This document shows, one piece after another, positions 34,439 to 45,614 of a stretch of DNA of 64,000 nucleotides. Numbering within the stretch: position 1 is the stretch's first letter; every line of letters starts with the position of its first letter. Below the pieces are notes generated by a model that saw only the letters and a list, made by a program, of their open reading frames with translations, was not told the DNA's origin and searched no databases. Position numbers and translations under genes: made by a program. This DNA comes from Variovorax sp. 679 (GTDB lineage Bacteria > Pseudomonadota > Gammaproteobacteria > Burkholderiales > Burkholderiaceae_C), in NCBI RefSeq assembly GCF_003952185.1, contig NZ_RXFS01000008.1, forward strand, positions 310,001 through 374,000, read 5' to 3'.

Positions 34439-36769
34439 ATGGGCTCCGAACTCTCCCGTCCGCAAGACGCGGCCCCCGTTGTTGCCGAGCAGGCCGTTTC
34501 CGTCAAGGCCCTGTGCGCCTTCGGCGCGAAGGCGGGCGACCTCGACCTGCGCTTCGTGCCCGCGCCCAGCGCGCTCGAAGGCATGGCCGGGCACGCGATG
34601 GTGCAGCACCGGCGCGATCCGGAGCACTACGCCTGCGAGGTCGGGCTCGAAGCCACCTGCGGTGCGCTGCGGGTGCGCGGCCGGGCCGACGGCTACGAGG
34701 CGCGCAGGGCCCGGGTCGAGGAAATCAAGACCTTCCGAGGCGACTTCGACGCCATTCGCGGCAACCATCGCGCGCTGCACTGGGCACAGGCCCGCACCTA
34801 TGGCTGGATGCTGTGCGAGCTGGATGGTCACGACGAAATGACGGTCGCGCTGGTGTATCTCGATCTCGCCACCGGCGACGAGACCGTGCTCGAAGAGCAG
34901 CACACCCGCGAAGCGTTGAAGGAACACTTCGAGTTGCTGTGCGGCAGGTACAGCGAATGGGCGCGCGGCGAAGCCGCCCACTGCGAAGCCCTGGGTGTCA
35001 CGCTGGCCGGGCTCGAATTCCCGCACCGCGCCTTCCGCGCAGGCCAGCGCGAGCTGGCGGAGGCCGTCTACCGCGCGGCCTTGAACGGACGCTGCCTGAT
35101 GGCGCAAGCGCCCACGGGCATCGGCAAGACCCTGGCCACCATCTTCCCGCTGCTCAAGGCCCGCGCGGCACGCAGGATCGACAAGCTCTTCTTCCTCACC
35201 GCCAAGACCTCAGGCCGGCCGGTGGCGCTCGATGCGCTGCGCGTGCTCGACAGGGGGCAGGGCGAGAGCAGGCTGCGCGTGCTCGAACTCGCGGCGCGCG
35301 AGAAGGTCTGCGAATACCCCGACCGCGCCTGCCACGGCGACGCCTGCCCGCTCGCCCGTGGCTTCTACGACCGACTTCCGGCCGCGCGCGAGCAGGCCGC
35401 GCAGGTGGCGTGGCTCGACCGGGAGGCGCTGCGCAACATCGCGCTCGCGCACGAGGTGTGCCCCTATTTCCTGGCACAGGAGATGGCGCACTGGGCAGAC
35501 GCCATCGTCGGCGACTACAACTACTACTTCGACGGCAGCGCCTTCCTCTACGCCACCATGCGCGACGCCGGCTGGCGCGTGGCCGTGCTGGTCGACGAGG
35601 CCCACAACCTGCTGGAGCGATCACGCGGCATGTACACCGCGCAGCTCGAAGGCGAGGCGCTCGAGGAAGCGCACCGCGCGGCACCCGCGGTCCTGTGCGG
35701 CCCGCTGGCCCGGCTGTTCCGCGAATGGGACACCGTGCAGCAGTCGCAGGTGGCCGACTACGAAACCGCCGACGAGATCCCCGAGCGCTTCCTGCGCACC
35801 CTGCAGGCCACCAACACCGCCATGGCCGAGTATTTCGCGGCAACGCCCGATGCCTCGCAGGGGCCACTGCAGCGTTTCTTCTTCGACGCGCTGCACTTCG
35901 CCCGGCTGGCCGAGGCCTTCGGCGACCATTCGGTGTTCGAGCGCACGCTGGGCGCCGCGCAGCAGGACCGTACCCTCGCCATCCGCAACCTCGTGCCGGC
36001 GCCGTTCCTCGAATCGCGCTTCGGAGATGCGGTGTCGGTCACCTGCTTCTCGGGCACGCTGTCGCCTTTCGGGTTCTATCGCGACGCGCTGGGCCTGCCC
36101 GAAGACACGGCGCTGCTCGACGTGGCCTCGCCCTTCGACAGCGCGCAACTTCGCGTCGAAGTGGCAACGCACGTGTCGACGCGCTTCCGCGACCGCGCCG
36201 GTTCACTGCGCGACGTGGCGGACATCATCGGCGCGCAATTCGAGCGCCTGCCCGGCAACTACCTGGCCTTCTTCAGCAGCTTCGACTACCTCGAGAAGGC
36301 CAGCGCCGCCTTCTCGATGCGGCACCCCGGCGTGCCCGTGTGGACGCAGACGCGCGGCATGCGCGAGGCCGACCGCCACGGCTTCATCGCGCGCTTCGAG
36401 GAGGGCGGGCAGGGCGTCGGCTTCGCCGTGCTCGGTGGGGCCTTCGGCGAGGGCATCGACCTTCCGGGCAGCCGGCTGATCGGCGCCTTCGTGGCCAGCC
36501 TGGGATTGCCGCAATACAACGAGCTCAACGAGATCACGCGCGAGCGCATGCAGGCTCGCTTCGGCAAGGGCTACGAGTACACCTACCTCTACCCGGGCCT
36601 GCAGAAGGTGGTGCAGGCGGCCGGCCGCGTGATCCGCACCGAGGAAGACCGGGGCGTGCTGCATCTGCTCGACGACCGGTTCGCACGTGCCGAGATTCGG
36701 GAACTGCTGCCGCGCTGGTGGCATGTGCGCTCAGGCGGAGACGAAGAAGAAGCGCCCCGATGGCCGTGA
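34439..36769 (+). CDS. SOS-controlled XPD/DinG-type helicase with N-terminal PD-(D/E)XK-like motif
   Basis: A 776-residue superfamily 2 helicase. Residues about 20-190 contain VRGRADGYEA (Asp near 83) and VEEIKTFRG (E-x-K near 95), the spacing of a RecB/Cas4-like nuclease core. The helicase has Walker A APTGIGKT (224-231), four cysteines for a 4Fe-4S cluster (291, 298, 303, 341; CEYPDRACHGDAC and CPYF), DEAH box VDEAHNLLE and motif VI VVQAAGRVIRTEED. It should unwind DNA 5'-3' in repair. The LexA box directly upstream places it in the SOS regulon. No clear Shine-Dalgarno is seen at ATG 34439, but the conserved region begins about 20 residues later, so the start cannot lie much downstream. Confidence 0.9.
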   Translation: MGSELSRPQDAAPVVAEQAVSVKALCAFGAKAGDLDLRFVPAPSALEGMAGHAMVQHRRDPEHYACEVGLEATCGALRVRGRADGYEARRARVEEIKTFRGDFDAIRGNHRALHWAQARTYGWMLCELDGHDEMTVALVYLDLATGDETVLEEQHTREALKEHFELLCGRYSEWARGEAAHCEALGVTLAGLEFPHRAFRAGQRELAEAVYRAALNGRCLMAQAPTGIGKTLATIFPLLKARAARRIDKLFFLTAKTSGRPVALDALRVLDRGQGESRLRVLELAAREKVCEYPDRACHGDACPLARGFYDRLPAAREQAAQVAWLDREALRNIALAHEVCPYFLAQEMAHWADAIVGDYNYYFDGSAFLYATMRDAGWRVAVLVDEAHNLLERSRGMYTAQLEGEALEEAHRAAPAVLCGPLARLFREWDTVQQSQVADYETADEIPERFLRTLQATNTAMAEYFAATPDASQGPLQRFFFDALHFARLAEAFGDHSVFERTLGAAQQDRTLAIRNLVPAPFLESRFGDAVSVTCFSGTLSPFGFYRDALGLPEDTALLDVASPFDSAQLRVEVATHVSTRFRDRAGSLRDVADIIGAQFERLPGNYLAFFSSFDYLEKASAAFSMRHPGVPVWTQTRGMREADRHGFIARFEEGGQGVGFAVLGGAFGEGIDLPGSRLIGAFVASLGLPQYNELNEITRERMQARFGKGYEYTYLYPGLQKVVQAAGRVIRTEEDRGVLHLLDDRFARAEIRELLPRWWHVRSGGDEEEAPRWP

Positions 36770-37034
36770 AAGTGCCTTGGGTACTGATCGTGTTGTGCCG
36801 ATGCGTTCTGTCCTTGGTAGCTTGTCGCGGCCAATTCGGTCGACATCGAATACGGCGGCTGAAATTTCATCCACTTTCTCGACTGGAAAGAATGAATTGT
36901 TGCCGAGCGATTGCAATTGGGAATGAAATGGAATTGACGTGACTTTGGTCCGGGGAAAAGAAATTTCCTTCTCGGGACTGCCTTATGAGCTACTTAGACT
37001 TGAAGAGGAAACTTCAACTACGGCATAGCTTTTC

Positions 37035-38372
37035 ATGAAATCAAGTTATTTAGTCACGGAATCGGAAATCACGGAAAACTCGCGCAGGCGGTTCCTGCAA
37101 AGGGGCGCGCAAACCGCGACGGTGCTTTGGAGCGGCTCGATGCTGGCTGGTTGTGGAGGCGGGGGATCAGGCGGTGATGCAGGGTGGAACAGCGGAAGTT
37201 TGCTTCCGGCTGCAAACAATTCCGACGGCGAAAACCCATTTTCGGGCCCCGCAAGCACCTCGATAAATGGGAATTCAACGCCACCTTCTGTAAACACTTC
37301 AATCAGCGAAAATTCGTCGCCGCCTGCTACAGGTAGCACGGCCAATGAGAATTCCTCGTCTGCTGCAACAAGTCCAACTGTCCAGTCTTTTTCTTCATCC
37401 GCCGAGGCTCCGGGTGGGGTAATTGTTATCACCGGCTCCAAATTCGATTCAAGCACTTCCGTCAGTTTTGGAGGCGTGGCGGCAACGCAATTCAGCGTCG
37501 ACTCGGCAACGCAAATTTCGGTGACCGTGCCCGCTTCGGCGATCACCGGGCCGGTCACGATCAGAACGGCTGGGGGAACGGGCCGATCCAGCGTGCTGTT
37601 CTCCGTACTGACTGCGCCCCCGCCGGCAACCGGATACCGGCTCGCGTGGCACGATGAGTTCGACGGGACCAGCGCGAACAGCCGTAACTGGAGAATGCAT
37701 GCCAGCCAGCGAGACGACGCGACGCAAACGGCCGATGCGGTCAGTGTCTCCAACAGTGTCCTGACGGTCTCGACCTATACAGACCTCGCGACAGGCAAGC
37801 ACCACACAGGTTTTCTGGATACGAATACCAATCCAGGCTGCAAATTCATCTTCGGGTACATCGAGGCTCGCATTCGCTTCGTGAACCGACCTGGGCAGTG
37901 GTCTGCTTTCTGGTTGTTGTCAGACAGGAACAAGGCCTATACACCGCTCAATCCGGCTGCTGGCGTGGAGATCGACATCATCGAGCACCGTGCGGTCGAG
38001 GCGAACAACCGGACGGACGTCAGCAACCTTCACTCGAGCGCGGTGCATTGGAATGGCTATGGATCGGACACAAAGAGCATCGGCAGCGGGGTGAGAGCAC
38101 TGCCGACAGGGGAGTCGTTCTCCGACTGGCATACGGTCGGCCTGCTTTGGACCGACACCAAATATCAGTTCTATCTCGACGGAACACAGTTTTGGGAGGC
38201 CACCGAAGGTATTTCCCAGAGCGCCGAATACATCCTGCTCACAACCGAAGTCAAGGACAACGCTTGGGCAGGCGATATTCCTCCAGACGGCTATGGCCCG
38301 CGCGGCGCCAGCACGAATCCGGTCATGGAGGTCGATTGGGTTCGCGTCTGGCAACTGCCGTCGGCTCCGTGA
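37035..38372 (+). CDS. Glycoside hydrolase family 16 lipoprotein with IPT/TIG domain
   Basis: The 445-residue product has a Tat-like signal (NSRRRFLQRGAQTATVLWSG) ending in a lipobox MLAGC, a low-complexity Asn/Ser/Thr/Pro linker (about 45-115), an IPT/TIG immunoglobulin-like domain (VIVITGSKFDSSTSVSFGGV, about 120-200) and a GH16 beta-jelly-roll (YRLAWHDEFDGTS to VDWVRVWQL). The catalytic ExDxxE is EIDIIE. GH16 enzymes cut beta-1,3 or mixed-link glucans, agarose or carrageenan; the substrate cannot be fixed here. The gene and the preceding 265-base gap are less GC-rich than the surroundings, suggesting later acquisition. Confidence 0.88.
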   Translation: MKSSYLVTESEITENSRRRFLQRGAQTATVLWSGSMLAGCGGGGSGGDAGWNSGSLLPAANNSDGENPFSGPASTSINGNSTPPSVNTSISENSSPPATGSTANENSSSAATSPTVQSFSSSAEAPGGVIVITGSKFDSSTSVSFGGVAATQFSVDSATQISVTVPASAITGPVTIRTAGGTGRSSVLFSVLTAPPPATGYRLAWHDEFDGTSANSRNWRMHASQRDDATQTADAVSVSNSVLTVSTYTDLATGKHHTGFLDTNTNPGCKFIFGYIEARIRFVNRPGQWSAFWLLSDRNKAYTPLNPAAGVEIDIIEHRAVEANNRTDVSNLHSSAVHWNGYGSDTKSIGSGVRALPTGESFSDWHTVGLLWTDTKYQFYLDGTQFWEATEGISQSAEYILLTTEVKDNAWAGDIPPDGYGPRGASTNPVMEVDWVRVWQLPSAP

Positions 38373-38403
38373 CTCACGGTGAATCCCGCGAAAACAGCCG
38401 GAG

Positions 38404-39033
38404 ATGACGAAGACGACGCGCACCGCCAGAAGACTCGAACACGCCGGCCAGCCCGACCTGTTCGGCGAAGCGCCTGCGGCCGCCATCGAGGGCCTGCGCT
38501 ACAAGAGCGGCTTCCTCTCGCGCGAAGAGGAGGTCGAACTGGTGTGCATCGTGCAAGGCTTGCCGCTCAAGGAGATGCGCTACAAGGAATACACCGCCCG
38601 CCGGCGCGGCACCAGCTTCGGCGGCAGCTACGACTTCGACAACAACCGGCTCAAGCCCGGCGCGCCGCTGCCCGAAGCGCTGCACCCGCTGCGGGCGAAG
38701 GCCGCCGCCTGGGCCGGCATCGCACCCGAGGAGCTCACCCACATGCTGATCGCCGAGTACCGGCCCGGCACGCCGCTGGGCTGGCACCGCGACGTGCCTG
38801 ACTTCGAGGACGTCGTCGGCGTCTCGCTGCACAACGACGCGGTCATGCAGTTCCGGCCCTATGCGCCCGGCGCACCCGCGTCGGGACCGGCCACGCTCGA
38901 ATTCCTGGTCGAGCCGCGCTCCGTGTACCTGCTGCACGGCCCGGCGCGCTGGGAATGGCAGCACGCCATCGCGCCGACGAAGGCCTTGCGATACTCGATC
39001 ACCTTGCGTACCCGGAGGTTGTCCCGCAGATGA
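38404..39033 (+). CDS. AlkB-family 2-oxoglutarate/Fe(II) dioxygenase
   Basis: A 209-residue AlkB-like enzyme with Fe ligands HxD in GWHRDVPDFED and the distal His in EWQHAIAPT, and the 2-oxoglutarate-binding arginines in LRYSITLRTRR. MLIAEYRPGTPLGWH is characteristic. Family members oxidatively demethylate 1-methyladenine and 3-methylcytosine in nucleic acids or, in some cases, act on RNA or protein. RYSITLR replaces the classical RxNxTxR, a variation seen in non-canonical members. The stop overlaps the next start (ATGA). The SOS helicase lies two genes upstream but a separate gene intervenes, so common regulation is not implied. Confidence 0.88.
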   Translation: MTKTTRTARRLEHAGQPDLFGEAPAAAIEGLRYKSGFLSREEEVELVCIVQGLPLKEMRYKEYTARRRGTSFGGSYDFDNNRLKPGAPLPEALHPLRAKAAAWAGIAPEELTHMLIAEYRPGTPLGWHRDVPDFEDVVGVSLHNDAVMQFRPYAPGAPASGPATLEFLVEPRSVYLLHGPARWEWQHAIAPTKALRYSITLRTRRLSRR

Positions 39034-39620
39034 ACCGCACCACTTTCCTCAAGCTGCTGTCGCAGAAGTTGTATCCCGTTCTGAAGGCCGAAGGCTTCCA
39101 GGGCTCCGGCCAGACGTTGCGCCGCATCGACGGGCCGTTGATCCATGTGTTCAACGTGCAGGGCGCGAGTGGCGGCAAGGCCTGCTACCTCAACCTCGGC
39201 GCACACCTGGCCTTCCTGCCGAGCGAAGGTGGCGCAACGGTGGTGCCCAAGGAGCTGGAGGAGGCTGGCTGCATCTTCCGCGACCGCATGGAGCCGCCGC
39301 CCGGACCGGCCTTCGGCTGGGCCTACGGCACTTCGAAGGAGCAGGCCGAGGAAAACGTGGAATTCATCGTGAGCGAATGGGCCGGTCCGGGCCGTGCCTT
39401 CTTTGCCCGGCACGGCAGCTATCCGCAGAGCTTCGAGCAGATGCTGCGCGAAACCGATCCGGACCGGATCCACGCGCGAACGGCGCTGCACCTTGCGCGC
39501 ATCGCCGTGCACCTGGGCGATCGGGAGCGGGCGCAGGCCCTGGTCGATGCCGGCCTGGCGCGTGCACCGGAAAGGGCCACGAGCCTCAAGGCGGATCTCG
39601 CCAAGGTCCTACCGGCCTGA
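39030..39620 (+). CDS. DUF4304 protein
   Basis: This 196-residue cytoplasmic protein begins MNRTTFLKLLSQKLYPVLKA then EGFQGSGQTLRRIDG and VFNVQGASGGKACYLNLGAH. These match the DUF4304 pattern of a degenerate N-terminal alpha-beta fold with a conserved F-N-V-Q and N-L-G. The C-terminal part is helical with a TPR-like RIAVHLGDRERAQALVDAGL. Function is unknown; some DUF4304 proteins lie in immunity-protein loci, which is not the setting here. It is coupled to the AlkB-like gene by ATGA overlap. Confidence 0.8.
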   Translation: MNRTTFLKLLSQKLYPVLKAEGFQGSGQTLRRIDGPLIHVFNVQGASGGKACYLNLGAHLAFLPSEGGATVVPKELEEAGCIFRDRMEPPPGPAFGWAYGTSKEQAEENVEFIVSEWAGPGRAFFARHGSYPQSFEQMLRETDPDRIHARTALHLARIAVHLGDRERAQALVDAGLARAPERATSLKADLAKVLPA

Positions 39621-39631
39621 GCGGCAGTGCG

Positions 39632-41203
39632 CTAGCTACGTGCGGCCGCGACCGACACGCCCCACAGCCGCGGCTTGCCTTCCCAAACCGCGAAGCCGCT
39701 CACGCGCTTGCGCACGGCCCATGCGTCGAGGTCGTTGAACAGCATCACCATCGGCACCTGCTGGATCATCAGCGCGTGGATCTGGTCGAACAGGGCCTGG
39801 CGCTTCTTCGGGTCCGACTCGGCGAAGCTCTCGTCGATCAGCTTCAGCGCCTGCGGGTCTTCCCACACCTTGCGGGCCTGCTTGTCCTTCGGACCCGAGA
39901 ACTGCTCGTAGCTCAGCGCCGGGTCGAGCCGCGAGGAGTAGCTGAACGAGCTCATCTGGTAGTTGCCGCTGTTGTAGCGGTCGAGCTGCGTGGCCCATTC
40001 GAGCACTTCGATCTGCGCGTTGATGCCCACCGACTGCATCATGGCCTGCGCCAGCACCGCCACCGTGTAGCTCGGCACGTGGGCGCGCTTGTTGGTCTGG
40101 ATGGTGATCTTCTCGCCCTTGTAGCCGGCTTCGCGCAGCAGCTTGGCGGCCTGCGCCGGGTCGTAGTGCCAGCCTTTCTTCTGGGCGGCGCTGTAGTAGG
40201 CGGAGCCCTTGTGGATGGCCGAGTTGTTGACCGAGCCCAGCCCCTCGGAGGCGGCCGCCATGATCTGCTCGATGTCGAGCGAGGCCGCGATGGCCTGGCG
40301 CAGCTTCTGGTTTTTCAGCAGCGGGTCGCGCGTCTGGATCAGCAGCACGTTCTTGACGGCCTGGGGCGGCGCCTGCACCGTGAGGTTGCGGTCGTTCTTC
40401 AGCTCCTGCGCGTCGCTCGCCGTGATCTGGCCGGCGTCGATGGCGCCGGACTTCAGGCCTGCCGCCGCGGTGGCCGCGTCGGGTACGACGAGGAATTTCA
40501 CCGAGTCCACCAGCGGCGTCTTCAACCCGATGTACCCGTCCGATTTGGTGGCGCCGGGCGTCGAGGTGTAGCCCTTGAAGGCCGTGAGCGTGACGTATTC
40601 GCCGCGCTTCCATTCGCCGAACTTGAAGGGGCCGGTGCCCACGGGCTTGTCCCAGCTGCCGTCGGCCTTCAACGAGCTCTTGTGCAGGATGGCCGTCATG
40701 CCGCAGTCGGTGCGCGCGAGCGTGTCGAGGAACACGGCCGAGGGCTTGTTGATCTTCATCACGAAGGTGCTGTCGTCGGGCGTGGCGGTTTCCAGCACCT
40801 TCAGGCCGTTGCGGCCGTCGTATTCGCTGGTGCAGCGCCAGTCGGTCTTCGGGTCCATGTAGCGCTTCCAGTTCCAGGCCACATCGGCCGAGGTCATCGG
40901 CGCGTCGTTGTGGAACTTCACGCCCTTGCGCAGCTTGAAGGTGTAGGTCAGGCCGTCCTTCGACATGTCAACCGACTGCGCTAGCAGCGGGCCCACGCTG
41001 CCGTCCAGGCGGTAGCCGACCAGCCCCTCGACGATGTTGAGCACCACGCCGTCGGTGGTGTTGTCGCGGTTCACGCCGGGGTTGGTGGAGCGGATGTCGG
41101 CGGGCTGGGCCACCGTGATGCCGGTCTGCGCGAATGCGCCCGATGCTGCGGCCAGGCAGGCGGCGGCGATGGCGGCGTGGCGGAAGTTGAAGAAGCGGGG
41201 CAT
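39632..41203 (-). CDS. Peptide-type ABC transporter substrate-binding protein (SBP_bac_5)
   Basis: A 523-residue exported binding protein with signal peptide (HAAIAAACLAAASGAFA/Q) and the family 5 fold: GLVGYRLDGSVGPLLAQS, LTYTFKLRKGVKFHNDAPMT then SADVAWNWKRYMDP, VGTGPFKFGEWKRGEYV and LRQAIAASLDIEQIMAAASEG. It supplies ligand to the DppB/DppC/DppDF-like genes in the same operon. AGGAG lies 8 bases before the start on the minus strand. Family 5 ligands include peptides, nickel and small amides. The neighbouring hydrolases suggest acylated amino compounds or short peptides, without proof. Last gene of the operon. Confidence 0.92.
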   Translation of the reverse strand: MPRFFNFRHAAIAAACLAAASGAFAQTGITVAQPADIRSTNPGVNRDNTTDGVVLNIVEGLVGYRLDGSVGPLLAQSVDMSKDGLTYTFKLRKGVKFHNDAPMTSADVAWNWKRYMDPKTDWRCTSEYDGRNGLKVLETATPDDSTFVMKINKPSAVFLDTLARTDCGMTAILHKSSLKADGSWDKPVGTGPFKFGEWKRGEYVTLTAFKGYTSTPGATKSDGYIGLKTPLVDSVKFLVVPDAATAAAGLKSGAIDAGQITASDAQELKNDRNLTVQAPPQAVKNVLLIQTRDPLLKNQKLRQAIAASLDIEQIMAAASEGLGSVNNSAIHKGSAYYSAAQKKGWHYDPAQAAKLLREAGYKGEKITIQTNKRAHVPSYTVAVLAQAMMQSVGINAQIEVLEWATQLDRYNSGNYQMSSFSYSSRLDPALSYEQFSGPKDKQARKVWEDPQALKLIDESFAESDPKKRQALFDQIHALMIQQVPMVMLFNDLDAWAVRKRVSGFAVWEGKPRLWGVSVAAARS

Positions 41204-41237
41204 GAAGAACTCCTGCGATGCAATGACAAGAAAGAAA

Positions 41238-42901
<1,664 letters not shown>

Positions 42902-42905
<4 letters not shown>

Positions 42906-43738
42906 TGAACGCCCTTCATGCGCGGATCGAGCCAGTCGCGCACCGCATCGCCCAGCAGGTTGATGCCCAGCAGCGTCAGCGCGATGCACAGGCCCGGAAG
43001 AATCGAGAGATAGCTGGCCTGCGCCATGAACGGGCGGGCCGACGCGAGCATGTTGCCCCAGGTGGGTGCCGGCGGCGGCACGCCCAGTCCGAGGAAGGAC
43101 AGCGCGCTCTCGGCCAATATCACCCAGCCGAACATCGAGGTGGCCAGCACCGTGAGCGGCGCGGTGCAGTTGGGAAGCACGTGGCGCACCATGGTGTAGA
43201 GCTCGGAGTTGCCCAGCACGCGCGAGGATTCGATGAACTCCTTCTCGCGCAGCGACAGCACCGTGCCGCGCACGATGCGCGTCACCGAGGGCGTGTAGGC
43301 CAGCCCCAGCGCCAGCACGATGCCGTACTGGTTCGCGCCCACCACCGCGAGCAGCCCCAGCGCCAGCAGTAGGCCCGGGAAGGCCAGCAGCGCGTTGTTG
43401 AAGGCCATCACGATGCGGTCGGTCCAGCCGCGCAGGAAGCCCGTCAGCACGCCGACGATGCTGCCCACCACGATCGAGAAGCCGACCGTCAGCGTCGCGA
43501 TCCACACGCTGGTGGCGGCGCCGGCCATGAGGCGCGAGAGCTCGTCGCGGCCGAATTCGTCGGTGCCCAGCGGAAAGGCGCCGCCGGGCAGCTTCAGGCG
43601 CGAGCCGAAGTTGATGCGCAGCGGATCGTGCGGCGTCCACACGAGGCTGACGAGCGCCGCGGCCACGATCAAACCGACGATGACGATGCCGATCAGTGCG
43701 TTGAGGGGAATGCGCTTCTTGCGCTTCATCGTGCTCAT
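42902..43738 (-). CDS. Peptide-type ABC transporter permease (DppC-like)
   Basis: This 278-residue permease has a basic N-terminus (STMKRKKRIPLNALIGIVIV), about six helices, the motif FPLGTDEFGRDELSRLMAGA that marks DppC/OppC and the EAA loop EFIESSRVLGNSELYTMVRH then VLPNC. It ends DPRMKGVQ, as DppC proteins do. It forms the channel with the DppB-like protein and is coupled on both sides by 4-base overlaps. Confidence 0.93.
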
Positions 43739-44679
43739 TCGACGGCGACTCTCGGATCGAAGAAGGGATAGCAGAGATCGATCACGAGGTTCACCACCAC
43801 ATAGATCACCGCCACGAACAGCAGGCAGCCCTGGATCACCGGGTAGTCGCGCGCGAAGATCGCGTCGACCAGCAGCCGGCCCAGCCCCGGGATGGTGAAC
43901 ACCGTCTCCACCACTGCGATGCCGCCGAGCAGGTTGCCCAGCACCAGGCCGATCAGCGTCCAGGTCGGGCCGAAGGCGTTGCGGAAGGCATGGCGCATCA
44001 GCACCGCGCTCTCCGACAGGCCCTTGGCGCGCGCGTGGGTGATGTAGTCCAGCCGCAGCACCTCGAGCGTGCTGGCGCGCGCCATGCGCATCAGCACGCC
44101 GATCTCGTGCAGGAACAGCGTGAGGATCGGCAGCAGCAGGTAGAGCAGGCCGTTCTTCCAGTCCTCGGAAATGCCCACGTAGCCCACCACCGGCAGCCAG
44201 CCCAGCTTCAGGCCGAACAGCAGGAGCAGCAGCAGGCCGAGCCAGAAGGTGGGAATGGACACCAGCAGCGTTGCCGCGCCGACCAGCAGCAGGTCGGGTG
44301 CGCGGTTCTGCTTCCACGCGGCGATCATGCCGGCGGGCACCGCCACCATCGCGGCCAGCAGGACGGCCACCAGCACGATGCGGCCGCTGATCAGAAAGCG
44401 CTCGGTCACGAGCGAGAGCACGTCCTGTCCGCTGTTGATCGAGGTGCCCAGGTCGCCCTGCAGCACATGGCCGAACCAGATGCCGAACTGCGCCGGCAGC
44501 GAGCGGTCGAGCCCGAGGCGCGCGCGCAGGTCGGCCAGGCTGGCGGGCGTGGCGAGGTCGCCCAGCAGCAACTGGGCGGGGTCGCCGGGAATCAGCCGTA
44601 TCAGCACGAACACCGACACCGCCACGATGAGCAGTGTGGGGATCGCCATCGCGATGCGGGAGGCTGCGAAACGGAACAT
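43735..44679 (-). CDS. Peptide-type ABC transporter permease (DppB-like)
   Basis: A 314-residue permease starting MFRFAASRIAMAIPTLLIVA, the usual DppB/OppB N-terminus, with LIRLIPGDPAQLLLG, LGLDRSLPAQFGIWFGHVLQ then GDLGTS, SIPTFWLGLLLLLLFGLKLG and the EAA loop DYITHARAKGLSESAVLMRH. About six membrane helices. It is the first transporter gene after the two hydrolase genes, 33 bases downstream of the esterase gene. Confidence 0.93.
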   Translation of the reverse strand: MFRFAASRIAMAIPTLLIVAVSVFVLIRLIPGDPAQLLLGDLATPASLADLRARLGLDRSLPAQFGIWFGHVLQGDLGTSINSGQDVLSLVTERFLISGRIVLVAVLLAAMVAVPAGMIAAWKQNRAPDLLLVGAATLLVSIPTFWLGLLLLLLFGLKLGWLPVVGYVGISEDWKNGLLYLLLPILTLFLHEIGVLMRMARASTLEVLRLDYITHARAKGLSESAVLMRHAFRNAFGPTWTLIGLVLGNLLGGIAVVETVFTIPGLGRLLVDAIFARDYPVIQGCLLFVAVIYVVVNLVIDLCYPFFDPRVAVE

Positions 44680-44712
44680 GTGCCGTCTTCCTTGTTGTTG
44701 CCGCGAAGTGCG

Positions 44713-45600
44713 TCAGGCCGGCGACGATACGACGGCACGCATCGCCTGCAGCGCTTCGGCGAAGAAGTCCTGCACGTGCCCGACGCAGGCCATGCCGTTG
44801 TGCGGCACGTTGTCGAGCAGGTCGAAGCTGACCTTCACGCCCGCGGCCTCGAAGGAGCGACGCAGCGTTTCCAGCCGCTCGGGCCGGGTGCGGCCGGCAT
44901 CGTTGGCGCCGGGCATGTAGTACTTGCCGCCTTCGCGGTGCGTGATCTCCCAGGTTTCGATGTCGGCCTTGCCGGCGATCATGTGGACCGGCACGCGGCG
45001 CAGGGCCTCGAGGTTCATCGGCTTGCCGAAGCGGCCGGCGAAGTCCTTCGTGCCCACCCACCAGCCTTTCTCGGGGTCGATCAGCGTGACCGAGCCCGGC
45101 GCGCCGATCGACACGGCCCACAGCCGCTCGGGGTGCAGCATCGCGAAGCGGTTGGCGAACTGGCCGCCGCCCGAATAGCCGAAGAGGGCGAAGCGGCTGA
45201 AGTCGCAGCCGAACTTCTGCGCCACCTCGTCGACCATGTCGAGCAGGATGCGGTCGTAGTGGATGTCGGCCTCGATCAGGTGCTTGAAGCCGTCGCGGTT
45301 GCCGTCGCCGCGCACGCCGGCCGGGAACAGCGGGCACAGCACGATGCAGTCGTTCCACTTGGCGAAGCCGCTGAAGGCCTCGCGGTAGTTGACGAAGGCG
45401 CGGCCGGTGCCGTGCACCACCACCACCAGCTGCATCGGCCGGGCGCCGGGCTTGCCGATGTGCTCGGGCACGTAGGTGCAGTACGAGAAGCGCGGGTCGC
45501 TGCGCGAGGCGTAGATGGTGCTGGGGCCCAGGTCGTAGATCGCGCGGGCGCGCTGGTCGGCAAAGGCGGTGGGGGCTTCGGCGGAAGTGCTGGTAGTCAT
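44713..45600 (-). CDS. Alpha/beta-hydrolase, PHB depolymerase-like esterase
   Basis: This 295-residue protein has the oxyanion segment VVVVHGTGRAFVNYREAFSG, the nucleophile elbow FALFGYSGGGQFANRFAMLH (Ser in GYSGG), an Asp in the HMIAGKADIETWE region and a final His in LLDNVPHNGMACVGH. The arrangement resembles esterases of the polyhydroxybutyrate depolymerase group. No signal peptide is present, so it acts in the cytoplasm. It lies between the C45 hydrolase and the permeases, so it probably processes the imported compound. The start is ATG 45600 (MTTSTSAEAP); an open frame upstream overlaps the C45 gene. Confidence 0.85.
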   Translation of the reverse strand: MTTSTSAEAPTAFADQRARAIYDLGPSTIYASRSDPRFSYCTYVPEHIGKPGARPMQLVVVVHGTGRAFVNYREAFSGFAKWNDCIVLCPLFPAGVRGDGNRDGFKHLIEADIHYDRILLDMVDEVAQKFGCDFSRFALFGYSGGGQFANRFAMLHPERLWAVSIGAPGSVTLIDPEKGWWVGTKDFAGRFGKPMNLEALRRVPVHMIAGKADIETWEITHREGGKYYMPGANDAGRTRPERLETLRRSFEAAGVKVSFDLLDNVPHNGMACVGHVQDFFAEALQAMRAVVSSPA

Positions 45601-45614
45601 GGAGGGCGGGGCGG

